Part shown: in pieces, positions 48,525-62,101 of the stretch | Layout of the letters: every line of letters starts with the position of its first letter | How positions within the stretch are numbered: position 1 is the stretch's first letter | Assembly: GCA_026686845.1 (NCBI GenBank) | Contig: JAIVEN010000006.1 | Location: forward strand, 37,246,501-37,310,500 | Length of the DNA stretch: 64,000 nucleotides | Reading direction: 5' to 3' | DNA from: Adenanthera pavonina | Taxonomy: Eukaryota > Streptophyta > Magnoliopsida > Fabales > Fabaceae | The notes under the pieces: model-generated | What the model saw: the letters and a program-made list of their open reading frames with translations, nothing else | Told to the model about the DNA's origin: nothing | Database searches by the model: none | Translations under genes and position numbers: made by a program

Positions 48525-50256
48525 ATAAAATAGAATCTCTCTTCCAAAAGGGGATACCAATTAGGCAATAATAGTCATCATTTAAAGATAAATGAACTAA
48601 TTAACCATCCCTTAATTATTATCTCCATGGTTGGTCCTTAAAATATGTGAATACAACAACTTACTCTTAAAAAAAATAATAGACTCCTTACAATGTACTT
48701 TCCTTTTAATGTTTTGAATTACTTGACCAAAAAAAATTAATATATGTAACAAATTCGTTATTTTTGGAGATAAAATCGTGCAGTAACCAGGTTTCGATAA
48801 TTAAACAGAAATGAATATAATAATTCAAGGACATCATACTGCTAGTTTAATTGGAAAACTAAAAAGTGCTTTTTATTAAAAAACAAAAAAAGGGGGAAAT
48901 CTTACAAAGTTTCTTTGCGAAATCATCCCTACGAAGAAATGAAAGAAATTAAATTTTCCTTGGCCTCTTGAGTGTACAATACTCGGTCTCCACCAAATTA
49001 TGCGATCGATCCCATTAAGATCAGATTGGACAGTACGTACTCCACTATATACGTTCATGGACACTGCATATATTAGACCCAGACATAGAAGAAGGGCATC
49101 ACTATATGTTATACTTTTTATTGTTCTTCATTATCATGATAGCTATATAGTGTTCGTTTCACATGAATAATAATAATAATAATGAGTTTGTTAAATGGTG
49201 CCTTTTCCAAACTTTTGTTTTGTAGCTCATTACTGAGAAATGAATTGTCCATATCCTCATTTCTTTGTTAAGAAGCTAGCCAATAATTAAAGTGATCGAT
49301 ATAGACCCGTCAAAACAGTATACACGTCGTGTATGAAACGAAAGTGAGATTTAACATCAAATTAAAGGATATGATCGCCTTGATTTTCCATGTAATTAAT
49401 ATGAAACTGCCGTACAGTAAAAATTTTCATTAAACTGAAGGGAAAAAACAAATTCTATGAGGAAATTCAAGTTTCTGCAAAATAAATAAACTTCTCTCAC
49501 TAACTCATATTAGCTAACATGAATAGTAAAGGCTCTCCTCCCTTAATTAAATGGTTAAGAGTTTGATTTCCAACCCTTACTTATTGGATAAACTTAATTA
49601 GTTGGAAGGTACTGTCCTTTGCTCTCCAAACCCTGAAGGAGATTAATTCATACTGTCGGAGAGGCATACTCTTCTGGTCACATTGAAAAAAAAAATCTTA
49701 AATTTCCATTTAAATGGAGATAATAAGATCCTTCCATTTAAAATCATATCATATGCCTAAAAAGATATGATCATAACATCCAACATCATCGATACTCTGA
49801 ACAACGATAAGTCATTCCCTAATATATATCTGATATAAGGCATATCACTATATATACTCAATTTTTAACTTAAATCAAGTTGAATAAGTAAAACGTATTA
49901 ATTTCCACTGCAACCAATTAATCAATTCCTTGTTTCGATTGGTATTTTGTTTCATTAATTAGATGAAATAGAAGGCAAATTAAATTGCTAAAAACAGAAG
50001 AAACACACTGACGGGATTGCATGATTTGTTGTGTGTGTTTATCACCATATATCTATATGCTTTGATATATATGAGGGCAACTTGTGTACCCACTACACAA
50101 CGACAATATTGAGTGGCATCCACGTACATTAGTGGATGTGAAACTCGTATATATCTTCTCTCTTTTTGAAAAACTTGCATCAATTTAACATATCACAAAA
50201 ATTAGATCTTTTATATGTAATTATGCTTTCATATTTAAAGAGAGAAGATGATACCA

Positions 50257-50281
50257 ATATATATATATATATATATATATG
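50257..50281 (+). repeat. (AT)n microsatellite
   Basis: About twelve AT units in intergenic DNA. Confidence 0.9.
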
Positions 50282-50990
50282 ACTGAGCGTGGAATTTACT
50301 TATTCTCCTTATATACATCTTTTTTTATTTATTTTTTTTATCGAATGCATTATATACAATTATTTTGATGACTATAAAGAATCCGAGAAGAATGTCAATC
50401 CTCTCTATTACACTCGATACTAGCACAAAAGATGATGGGGATATGGTAGCCAAATTTAGGCAGGCCATGCTTCCATCATTATAAATTTCTACTCAAACTT
50501 CATTTCAAATTGTGGGGCCACCCTTCACAAAATGAAAAGATTGATTTTGCCTATTTTGATCATCACTTCAACAATCAAAGCTCCTTATGAGGGAGATTAC
50601 TCGATAACCTCGATCGAAGTAGTTAAGTTGATCATCAAAATTTCTCCCTTGATAATTCATTTATTGAATTATAAAATAAAGAAGTGCATAAGAATTTCAA
50701 CTTCAGTTAAACGATATTAAAAAAAACTTTAAATGTTAAAATATTCTACATAGAATTTATCATTTTGATAAATCAAGCATGATTGCTTATTCATATGGCG
50801 ATTTGTTTTGCTATCGAAATCGATTTAATTGTATGGAAATTTCATGCTCTGGGATGATCCCTGAAAGGGGTTACAAATTTCTAGTTGAAAGTTGAGATTT
50901 TTCTCTTGTGGGTTATCATCAAATTTCGGTCTCTGTGTGTAAGGGTTCAAGTAAAATTTCTCGAATCAGCATCATCAAGTCCATGGGAAT

Positions 50991-51280
50991 TACTCCCTCC
51001 CGTCCAAAATGCAAGGTAATTTTTAAAACTTTTATTTGATCCATAATATAATATATCATGTAAATTTTAGAAGTAGTCTACTTTTTTTATTCTTATTCAT
51101 TTATGACCAATCTCTCATAACTTATAATGGAAATAAATAAAAATAACTTTAATTATTGATAATTAGTATAAGTAAAATTAAGATGTTAGACTTTTTTTAA
51201 AAAGTTCAAGAATATAACTAACTTTTCTTAAAATTTGTGAAGTAATTGAAAATATATTATATTTTGAATTAAAGGGAGTA
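50991..51280. mobile_element. Stowaway-like MITE
   Basis: About 290 bp including flanking TA dinucleotides (50991-50992 and 51279-51280). The left end CTCCCTcccgtcCAAAAT matches the inverted right end CTCCCTttaattCAAAAT at all but the middle six bases. TA target duplication, CTCCCT termini and an AT-rich interior are the marks of Tc1/mariner-type Stowaway MITEs. Confidence 0.8.
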
Positions 51281-52460
51281 ATTTGAATATATAGGGCTTA
51301 TTGAAGAGAATAACTTTTGATTATTAACTGTATATACATAATTGTTCACAAATTTTGTTTTGTTTTGAAAAAGAAAGGCCTGTGTGTTATGAAAAGAAAG
51401 AAAGAAAGAAAGAGAGGCCTATGAATATGAGAAGCAACGACGGGGCGTAGGGGTGAGTTGGGACTGGAAACTTTAAGTGAAAGAACAGCCTTTGAATAAA
51501 TGTGATCCATTCCATACTCTGATATTAATACTTACTATACAAAAAGAAAAAGCTACACCGATCCCGATGAACACTAAAGCATTACTAACATAACAATAAC
51601 ATCCATTCTAAAGTGCCACAACAAAGCTGCTATTCTCTATCTCACCCAAAAGAGAAACAAAGCCACAGAATAAAGCCTCCTCTACTATCTGCTTCCTTTT
51701 TCTTTTCAACTTTGAGCTCACCTAAGTTACTCTGCCAGAAAAACAAACGACGCTCACTTGTTTTCCGTCCCCCTTTCTAAACCTTTTCGGGCAGGAGGAA
51801 CTGATGATGATATAAAATTTCTATTTCCAATTGCACAAGTTTGGGTTTTCACATTGGTGTGCATTAAAGTGTACCAGTGAGTGTATATAAATTAAGATTG
51901 TCACCCTCATTAGATGATTTTATCCAATCCCACATTAAATGATTTTATCAAATCTCATAAATCCATTTAATCAAAAAAAAATTGTACCAGTGATGATAAG
52001 AGTATACAACTTTGGTTTTTTTGTTAATATAGGTGCAGTGATGAATCCTACTTTATGTACCAGACCTTTATTAAGACAAAATTATGAAATAAACACTGGC
52101 AATTACTATTAATATTCAAGTGACTACCAGTGACAGCATCAATTCATTTTTGTTACACGTATACATTTATACGAGTTTGTTAAGAGTAATTTAAGGCCAG
52201 CATTTGAGAGAATCTGATAAGGCATAGGCACTCGAGAATATTTGAAATTTTACTTTCTGAAGTCAAAACTCAACTATCCCACAGCCACCGCAGATGGAAA
52301 TGATATAAACCTAAAATTAAAAAAAAAAATGAATGCATCATAATGCATTAGGGGGAAAAATTCAGTAATAAAACCTGCCATTTTTCTTTTTCTATATCTA
52401 CTTCCCCTTACACGCAAAGGGTTAGGATTCACAATTTCCTTTTCTCCTTTTTTTTTTTTT
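51281..52460. other. Intergenic region and 3' flank of the GIP1-like gene
   Basis: It contains a (GAAA)n run at about 51388-51413 and AT-rich DNA. The 3' UTR of the gene ending at 52461 must lie in the right part of this stretch. No other gene was seen. Confidence 0.5.
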
Positions 52461-55400
52461 TCAGAAGTTTGTCGTCCAATTAAGGTGACCCATCTGGGGC
52501 TGCTGATATGCACCAACCTGAGCTCCCGGTGCAGCTGCAGCCACTCCAACACCAACATTGTTGCCTATAGCTGGTCCTAAATGGTGATGAGGACTAGCCA
52601 TAGCAGCCGGCTGCGGAGAAGCATGATACATACCCGGGAACTGCATATGAGAGGATTGAGCTGCTGCTGCAGCAGCTGCGTTGAAGGAGGCATGGCTGGC
52701 GTGTGACGGCATGTAAGCAGCATGATGCGGTGTTTGCCCTGGCAGGTTATAGTATTGAGGAGATTGCATACTGGAAATCTCCCTCGGGTTCTGTAACCAC
52801 ATTTCTGGTGTCTCAGCCTGTAAATGGTGAAAAATGACGATACTGAATACTAGTCTCAGAGGAATCAAGGAAAGTAGGTTTGGGATCAACATATGATCTT
52901 GTCATACAAGAAATCTAAATGAATCACAGAATTCAGTGCGCTGTGTTCTCGTTTTTTTCCCCCCAAAATAACAGGAATTGCAACAAAATTGACTATCAGA
53001 AACTTACTGAATGATTTACATAATTAACTTAGGTATGCATGAAAAAATACCACCAAGCAGATTAATAAGGAAAATATATGCTTGAAAAAAGTCGCTACTG
53101 CTACATTCTAAATAATACCATCTTGGTCAAAATTCAAATATCAGTATAGGAGGAATCCATTTCCCTTGATTGACACTGGAACATGATCCAAGAGTTGATG
53201 AGGGAGAGAAAGAATAACTAACAGGACATATGCATTCCATCGCAGAAGATTAACAAGATTATCAGGAACCATAACTTAATCATGATTAGACTCTAGGGTC
53301 GGATGCCTGACAGGTTTGTTGAATGAAAAACATTATTCTAATATTAAATGTAGGATTAAATGACCAATTTGCTAGATATCCTATCAATATTTCTATGAAG
53401 TGAGTGCTATAATTGGCTGAATGAACATTAAAAAGCATCGACACCAAGAATTTGCTGACATTTTTGTTTACCATTTTCTTTGCTGACAGCCCCAACTACT
53501 TTTTTTAACAGAGTCAAAATAAAAGTGCATTACCTGAGGATTTGGGACATAAAGATTGTCTTTGTATTTGATGCGAGATGAATCATCCAGAGCAGTTGCA
53601 CCCCCAACCATACCAGGGGCATTCATGGCATATCCAGTTGGATTTGTAAAATTTCCAAACCCAGTAGGACTGCCAGAAGGAACAGGCTTGAACTGCTGCA
53701 CCCCATATTTAATGCTGTTGGCATTCAGATGAGAACTACCTCCAGTCATCAACACGTAACTACTGCCCTTCGATGGATGAGGATAAGGAGGATTGCTTGA
53801 ATATCCAGGCATAGGCATTGAGGGAACATATACTGGAGGTAGAAATTGACGAAATGGCATAAGATTAGAGAAATGTGAAACATGAACTTGTGGATATATC
53901 TGTGCCACTGGAGGCTGTTGTTGCACCATGGAAATTGTGGAGGCAGAAATATTATTGGATGAATGAGAGCTATAACCCTGAAATCATCCAAAATTTTTAG
54001 GCAATGTCAGCGAAAAGAATCAAAATATTATAATACTTGGGGTTGCATGAGGCAAGAACAATTGAAAAATCGGGTTTGAAGACATGAAATGTATGATTTT
54101 ATTATTATCCACAGAAAAAAAAGGTCAGCTTGAACAGATTATACAATGCAGAAACATGGGGAAACAGTTCTGCACTTCAAAAAAAAAAAAACTTATAATT
54201 TAAGCATACCTCCTGAGGAGATGGCAGACCCTGCCCTCGTACAGTTTCATCTGTTGTGGGTCTGAAATAGGGTATGTCATACCCAGTTGGAGGATCGTAT
54301 GCCTGTTTGCAAAATCAGTTGTGAGAATGCAAATACAAGAAGAGGATACTTAACATAATTCAGATATTTTATCCATGAAGAGTGAGAGCTCCGAACAGAT
54401 TGACACAAGCTATAGTAAAGAGCATAAGATTGCCAATCTTAGACCATTAAATATCATTTCAATGTAGCACAAGCTCATAAAATCCTGATTACGAATGTAT
54501 ATTTTATCTCAGTACCAATGAGACTAGATTAATACCAAGTTTCATTAAGTACTTATAGTTGATAAGATTTATTCCTGCCCTCCCTCATTCGTCCAAATGA
54601 CACGTATCTGTCCACTGGTTTAGGTCTTAGGTACGCTACAATTGTCTAAATATATTAATGATTAACTAATAAATATATTAATTCTCATTTAATCAAAATT
54701 TGACAATTTTCTATTTTCTTCCATCCATAATTACAATTTTAGTTTCTTTACTTCTTTCACTGGATTGGACATCATAGTCACCATTTTTCCTCCAATTTGT
54801 TTGCCAAAGTAATCTCAGAAACATAATTCATAACATGATTTACTCAAGACTTAATTTAATTCAGACGTTAGAATAGGAAATATAATAGAATGCAACAAAT
54901 ATACCCAAAATAAAAACAGCACATCGGAGATTTACTGAAAAAGTTTAACACAGTAAACATCATCTTCAAAGACCATGGCAGACCAAGCACGTTCTGACAA
55001 TATCTGACCAGAACCAGGCTTCCCATTCACACCCAATGTGCAAGAATCACTAGTTTCAATATTGCACTAGTTTCACACAACGTAGAAGCAACATGAGTCA
55101 TGCACAGCCCCCTTGTTACAAACATTAATAACTTGAAATACAACATTTCAGGGAGTTTCATTGATCAACCAATTTGGCTGATAAAACTCAAAGAAAACAC
55201 TCACCGAGAAGCCTGGCATATCATGAGAATCTTGCTGCTGCTGCGATTCTGAAGGTGCATAAGACAGTCTATTGTCTTGTACCAGTCCAATATCATAATT
55301 GTCAAGATTCTGAGGTCTTGAAGATTCCCTGTTATCTGGCAATTGTTGCTCAGCAGCAGCACCAGATGCTGGAGAGTCAGATCCAGTACTTTGAATGTGG

Positions 55401-58400
55401 TCATCCTGTAAGTCCACCTGATTGCTGCCAGAAACATCATTGCGCAGATCTGGAGCTGATACCGACAAGCTGAAAGCACATAACAAATCATATTACAACT
55501 AGCCATAGAAAATCCATAGCCAAATTCATGTATGCACGTTTTTCCACTACATATTGATATCAAAATTCATCCACCCATAAAATTCTTCAGTTTTATTACT
55601 TGTTTTCTTATTTGAGCATAACATATTATGTTTATAATCTTGCATCCCAAAAGCCTTTTTCTCAACCAAACGACTATAGTACAGTATCAAACTTAATGAA
55701 GACTCAAAGTCTCATGCTTCACAAAACCCAAATCTACCACTCTCCAACGAAAATTAATCTTTTCACATTTTAGAATGATGAGATCAATGAAAAGGCTAAA
55801 ACCAAGAAGAAAAAAATGCAAACCTTGCTACAGACTCCTCATTCAATTTTTCGGTAGTTCCTATCGGTTGACAATTAGATTGATGCCTGGAAGAATCAGC
55901 TCCAGTCCCAATGGTGCCAAAAGTCAACTGACAACGATCAGTCTCTGGAACACGAATATGCTTTGCTATGATCACATTTTGGTTCTCAAATATATTTACT
56001 TGTGAAAGTTTATCTTGAAGTTTTGCTGTGTCTGATTCTATATCTTCAGATTTTTCAGCAGATGAAACAGGCTTTTTAGGTGCTCCAATCACTCCAGGAC
56101 TGTTAACAAGTAGTTTCTGGCTTGATTTAGGTTTCCACTCTTTATTGTGTTGTGATACTGCATCAAAAATCAAAACTAATCCAAATCAGATTCATATCCT
56201 GGGATTAAATATTAAAACAAACATTTAGATCAAAAATAGTAAAAAGGAAAGGATAAGAATACATCAGCAATTAATGTAAAACCATCTCACTGATGAGAAA
56301 GAATAAATGGCCATAAATATACATGAATAAACAAAGTAAAAGTAGTAGTAGTAGTAAAAGTGTTACTATAATTTGAGAGAAGACAATGTGTTATATGGTC
56401 GGGCAAATCTATAATAAAAATAAATGTCAGTGGAAAATCTGAGAGTGATGTAGGACAGTAACCAAAGAGCCAGAAATAAATAAAAGTAACTGAAACAACC
56501 ATGAAAATCACAAATCCCTCGTTGAATATATCATAACAAATGGTAATCTCCTATGGCAGCTGATAGTACTATTTTAAGGCAATCACAAGAAATCATAGAG
56601 AAACATACAAGTAATAGATTCCTAATCCTGCCATAACATTACCCATGAGATGACATGACATATCCGTAAACTCAACCTTTACAATAATCCATAATTATTG
56701 ATGAATACAATCACATCATAACTTAGTATTATAAACCATAATTCCCCTTCCAATGTAGGCAAAGTCTACAATTCAGTAGTATTATAAAGAAGTTATGCTT
56801 TTGAACAAGATCTTTGCTATTGAAAAAGAAATCATAACCATGAATGAAAAAGCACCATAATGAGGTAGCTCCAAACAGAAATATACCTCTCTGATGTCCC
56901 ACAGATTGCTGATGTTGCCTATTGTTAGACTGGTTGTTCAAGAATAGTCTGCTAACTGGCATGCCGGGTAATGAAGGTTCAGTTACATTAGTTTGACTAA
57001 ATTGTTCAGTCTTTGAGATAGTATTAAATGATTGAAATGAATTTGTAGAGGTACCATCTTTTCCCATAAGTGAATTAGCATAAGAACTACTAGGAACAGA
57101 CGATTGTCTCAATGAGTTGTCTGAAGAATGTCGCCGAACACCAACAACCCCTACTTCACGCCCAATGGCTCCAACAACACCTGATGATCTGGAATCAGGA
57201 GAAGGCACATGAACCGGATCTGTTGAAGAAGAATATACTCCAACAGCAGAACTAGCTGATGCCACTGTTACAGAATTTTGATGGACATTGTTGCGCTTAA
57301 CTGGTTGCAACTGCACCGCTGCATTTGGACTCACCCCTTGCTTCTCCTCAGATGTACCCTTTCTGTCAATGGCATTAGAAACAGCATCTTCTGAGTATCT
57401 AGTATGTGATTCAGAAGGACCATTTGGAACCTGAGACGAATTTCTAGCACCAGATGACCTTTGATTGCCTGAATCTGCTGATGAGCTGTAACATACATGA
57501 TAGAAATGTAAGGCACAACTATCTTCCTAATATAGTCAAATCCTGTGCACAAATGTAGTAAAAGACATCGAAAATGGACAAAAGAATATTGGGATCTAGT
57601 GATCCAATGGTTAACTAGAAATAGTTTCAGACAGCAATCCATAATGAAATACAGCCCCATGAAATATATCTTTGTAGTCTTTCTTTAAAGGGCACTTGCT
57701 TTGGTCTAGATTTTTCTCACAACTCAGGTGATACCACTGACAGAGACATAACTCTGGATATCAAAACCAAAACCAAATGCAATTGTTATGCCCCAAGGCA
57801 AGGATTCATTTATGTAAAACTAATAAAATCAGATAGGCAATCAAGCCAGCTAAACAGCATAATCTAGATCATTTAAATACTAAATTGTACCCTTTTTCAG
57901 ATGAAGTTAATAGCTCATTGGTGGAAGTTGAACATTGAAAGGAAGCTGGCTTCACTTCTTTATATATATGATTTGCTCTGTTGTCTCTAACAACACGAAA
58001 CTCTCTGCTGATACCTGAACAGTTAGTAAGAATTCAATCATCAGCTAGAACACTAATGCTAATGACCACACAGATATAACATAATCAATGATCCCTTTGT
58101 TATTTAAAAAGTTATACAAATGAAAGTTTGCGACAGACAATTATAAATTAAAAATACAAAATAATCAATGAAATTCAGTGATAGACAACTAAAATATTTT
58201 CCCAAATCCATTAGCTTTTAGGTTCCAGAAGAAAAACCATTTCCCTAAAAAATACATAACACGAAAAGCCACACCAAACATTGCTGCCTCTGAAGTACAA
58301 TAGAATGTCTTAATTTACAAAGTCAAACAGTAATGTAATAGAATTTAAATCTCAGGTTTAACTGTTTAAGCCCAGACAATGGCATAGTTAATATCAATTC

Positions 58401-60489
58401 CTATTCTAAAATGAAAACAGAAAATATTATAAAGAATAATACCATCGTAATTAACAAACCACAGAGAAGTTCACATTTCCATGCATGATCTAGGAATTCA
58501 GATAGAATGGTGGTTACCCTCCAAAAAATTGTAAAATCTGAAGATTACCAGGTAAAGTATTTCGAGAATAATTTATTCTTTGAGCAGTACGTTCAGAAGG
58601 AGCATGAAACTTCATTCCTCGACCAACATTGTCAGTATGCCTTTGTGAATCAGCTGCAACCTTGTACCCAACACTTTGAGGCTGCAATAAAATACTTTTC
58701 AATAAATTAAGCATCAAGAACCATACTCTCCACTGTGCATCCACACATAAAATAAGAAAGAAAGAAAGGCAAAAGACGTTAAACCTCTTTCTTTCTGTCT
58801 CTTCTTCTCTTCACTTCATGGAATGGATCTGCATAATAGAGCCACACCATACATTAGGATGAATATAAACTATCAACTTTCAATTTTCTTTCAATCAATT
58901 ATTACTCAAGTCAAAGTCAAAAGACAACTTAAATAGAAATAGTAGTATAAGAGGCACATAACAGATGCAATGCTCTCAAAAATGTCTAGAACAGGCGTGT
59001 AGTATTATAAGAAACACTAACAATAAGATACATACATTGATACCAAGGAGACCATGCGTAGCAGAACCTAGTTATGATCATAACTATTTATGAATACTTG
59101 TAAGAAGCATAGTACTTGAAATAAATTCTATTAGACACTATAACACCCAGATCTCATAATAACATAGTGTATACCTCCCAGTTCACTTTCAATACAAAAC
59201 AACCCCATATGACCCTAAAAGTTCAAATGTGAGATAAACTATAATTTTCATTATATCTTTCACTATAATTGTTTGAAACAAGCACATAGTTATACCTTTA
59301 GAGATATAAGCATAAATGAATCATTACAAATATTAAACAAGTCCAACATTGGTCAACCTAACTGCTCTTGGTCCTCTGAAAATCACAACAATTATTTCTG
59401 GTCTTCCCCACCCATCAGAATGCGAAAGTACAACTACATATCATGGTAACTATTGAAACTAAGCTTTGGCCAACAGGGATATCCAGGCATCAGGCTAAGG
59501 AGATGCAATTATTAACTTACACATCTTCATCAACATGTAAGCAAAAAATAAAGAACTAACATGCACTAAACTAATGTCCTTCAAAAGGTTCATATAACAT
59601 ATTCTGCCAAAATTAAGCATATGTAGTCAATAATTTCTTACGTATAAACGCAATAATAACTTAAAACAGCATATTAATGATATAATCTACGGCTTGAAGT
59701 TGACCCCATTGATTCACCAAAGAGAGCAAAAGGCTTAAAGTTCAAACATTCAATCAAACATCAAGCTAATATTCTAGGTTGCAAAGAGTTCTCTTCTTTC
59801 CTTATAAATTACTTAGAAGGGAAGAATTGTGAGCACACAATTAATCTTTCCTCATAAAGATGATAATGCATTGACAATTTCAGCGCAGAGACAAAATTGC
59901 ATTAATAAAAACATTCAAATATCTACAAGAAATCGAGCAATCAAAGAATATTGCTTTTGTACAATAAAAACCTTCGCAGCAACTAAGGACACCAGAAACC
60001 AACTCATTTCATGAATAAAATGTGACCAATTAACCAACCAATAAAAAAATGTAGCTCATTCTCCGTAACATTACATACTTGAAACATAAGAATTGTTTTG
60101 TCAGTAACCTCAACTGAAAAATGTAGCTCATACATGAGTTTTTCAAACGCGATAGCCTCAGTATACAGTATACACTGAAGTGCCACTTAGACAATCCAAA
60201 AACCCACTGTCAGTCAAGAAAATTAAGGGAAACCGGAAAAAAAAAGCCCAATGACCTAAAACATTAATGAAAGGCAAACCACTCAAAAAAATTAACCAAA
60301 ATCATCGTGCCTACCTTGGTTGAGCAATTTCTGGGCGGTTTCATTAGGATCCATGTTGGTTTCCTTAAGGGCCACATAAATATCAGCATCAGAATGATTA
60401 CCCACAATTTCTTTGATGGATTGGATGGTTTTGCGCACTCTGGCGGGTAGTATCTGTGTGCTACCCTCTATTCTCGAGCTAGACACCAT
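52461..60489 (-). CDS. GBF-interacting protein 1-like (10 coding exons)
   Basis: Exons on the minus strand: 60489-60315, 58828-58785, 58681-58549, 58014-57891, 57485-56887, 56157-55824, 55469-55205, 54302-54210, 53977-53534 and 52817-52461. All junctions are GT-AG. The sum is 2568 nt, closing at TGA for 855 aa. Residues about 5-72 form the GIP1 N-terminal domain (DUF1296): PARVRKTIQSIKEIVGNHSD, ALKETNMDPNETAQKLLNQ, then DPFHEVKRRRDRKKE. The rest is low-complexity, rich in Ser, Gln, Asn and Pro, with a C-terminal part rich in Ala, His and Gln that ends GHLNWTTNF. The Arabidopsis GIP1 protein binds G-box factors such as GBF3 and raises their DNA binding. The role of this paralogue is inferred. 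The ATG at 60489 fits the family start MVS. The first intron is the largest, about 1.5 kb. Confidence 0.92.
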
Positions 60490-60897
60490 TGCAGGCAATA
60501 CTGCGAAAACCTAGAATCAAAAACTAGGTACCTAGCTAAAAATCAAAACTTGACGCAGAAAAAGAAAAAAAGATAGAAAAGAAAGAAGTAATGGGTATGG
60601 TTCGCATTCGAAGGAAAGAAGACTGGAAAGCGGCTTCAGAAAGGAGAAAGGGTTTGGGAGCGAAGAGGGACGAGGGTTTTGAAATCGGTTTACCACTCAC
60701 AGACTGAGGGAAAATCTCGTGTTTAATGAGTTCATATGCCCTTGGAGTTTGGCCAAAACCACGAAAATGCCATTACTTGTTCTAAATTTTGAACCAATAA
60801 TAAAGACAAAAAGAACACGTGAAATATTAATTGGAAAATCCTTTCGGCGTGAGCGAATTTGGAATTTTTGGCTAAACAGTGGGCAGCGTCCATTGTA

Positions 60898-60921
60898 TTA
60901 TATATATATATATATATATAC
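60898..60921 (+). repeat. (TA)n microsatellite
   Basis: About eleven TA units, about 400 bp upstream of the GIP1-like start codon. Confidence 0.9.
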
Positions 60922-61388
60922 ATATATGCTTAATGCATGTCCTTCCACGTGATTGAAGGAAGGAAAGAAAAAAATTGAACCTACCATTTATAAGTTGAAG
61001 ATTTTGCTCTTTTAATTATAATTATTCTCAATAATAATTGTTGCTGATATGAGTATCAATAAAAATATTTGCGATAGTATATATGAAATGATTTTACGAT
61101 CTAGATTTTCATATAAATGTCATTAGATATGATTTTATGCAACAAGTTCTTGAACTTTTAATTTTTAATTTGATAATTTGCAATCACAAAAATAACTGCA
61201 GATAATGGATGCAATTAAAAATAGACGAAGAGCAACTTATATTCCTTCCTATTATAGAAAAGTGCGCCTCATTATACCTTTTTACTATTAATGAGATTGA
61301 GAAAACATTTAGATTTCAAAAAAATAAAAAAAAATAAGTAAAATTTTATACATTGCTAATTTTGTATTATCCTCTTTTTTCTTAATAC

Positions 61389-61433
61389 TAACCAGTTTTT
61401 TGGTAAAAAAAAAAGTATAGTATTAACCAGTTT
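61389..61433 (+). mobile_element. Possible poly(A) micro-insertion, diverged
   Basis: taaccagttt at 61389-61398 recurs at 61424-61433, and the similarity extends imperfectly to the left (aatac versus agtat). Between them lies tttggt followed by ten A. It is weaker than the three clear cases because the repeats have changed. Confidence 0.4.
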
Positions 61434-62101
61434 CCGAAAGTGACATTAGGTTTTGAACATGTGTTTATGACAATAAAAGGTTGCAATTTCATCAACTTAG
61501 ATTGGACATCAAGAGCTTCTCGGACGGATCAACATTCAATATTATTCATGAACATGTTTTCACCAAAATGAATATGCCTCCAGCATATTAATTTATATAT
61601 ATATATATATCCGATATATAACTGGGTCAAATTCCAGCATATTTTTATATTGCCGTGATAGAATTTCTCATACTGGGAGAGAGAAAGTCAAGTAATTAAG
61701 TCACCTATTAAAGTAAGGGAGAACACGAAGAGAAAAATAATTAAGTTCACCAATAAGTAGTGACTATAATAATAAAGTTCAAGTTCATATAAGATGAAGA
61801 AAAGCATTTAACCATCCCCACATAAGTTCCACTGTTGACTAAATTTCACTGTGCAAGTTATTTTTCCTACTATCAGCGTCTTGTCATAATCACAGTGAAG
61901 TACAGATTCTAGATTCCAAGTTACAGACTTACAAGTCACTTGCACATGTTTTGTCAACTGAAAAGAAAGAACAGAACCTAAGAATACACAAAACGACTCT
62001 ATTATCCATCCCCAGCATCTATATCTTTGCTTTCATGCTGTACTTTCTGATCCTGTTAGCCTGCTGAAACAGTTTGTCTACGGAAAAAAGCTTTGCTATG
62101 A

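Larger units (their letters stand above)
43823..50990. other. 5' flank of BG1-like gene and gene-poor intergenic region
   Basis: The first ~470 bp are GA-rich leader and likely promoter of the BG1-like gene. Beyond that no exon chain was found. It contains simple repeats, one poly(A) micro-insertion (44917-44965) and two similar degraded repeats at about 46565-46690 and 49545-49690 that share ggttcaattcc/gtttgatttcc and gagattaat-type blocks. Confidence 0.5.
60490..62101. other. Promoter side of the GIP1-like gene and 3' flank of the BRX-like gene
   Basis: It holds the presumed 5' UTR and promoter of the GIP1-like gene (60490 to about 60720), a (TA)n run at about 60898-60921, another at about 61597-61610, and AT-rich DNA. 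The probable micro-insertion near 61389-61433 is listed separately. No gene was seen. Confidence 0.5.

Noticed and set aside
55174..55563. Overlapping frames of 99-120 residues
   Set aside because: They are alternative frames over exon 7 of the GIP1-like gene. Only the frame that joins its neighbours in phase was kept.
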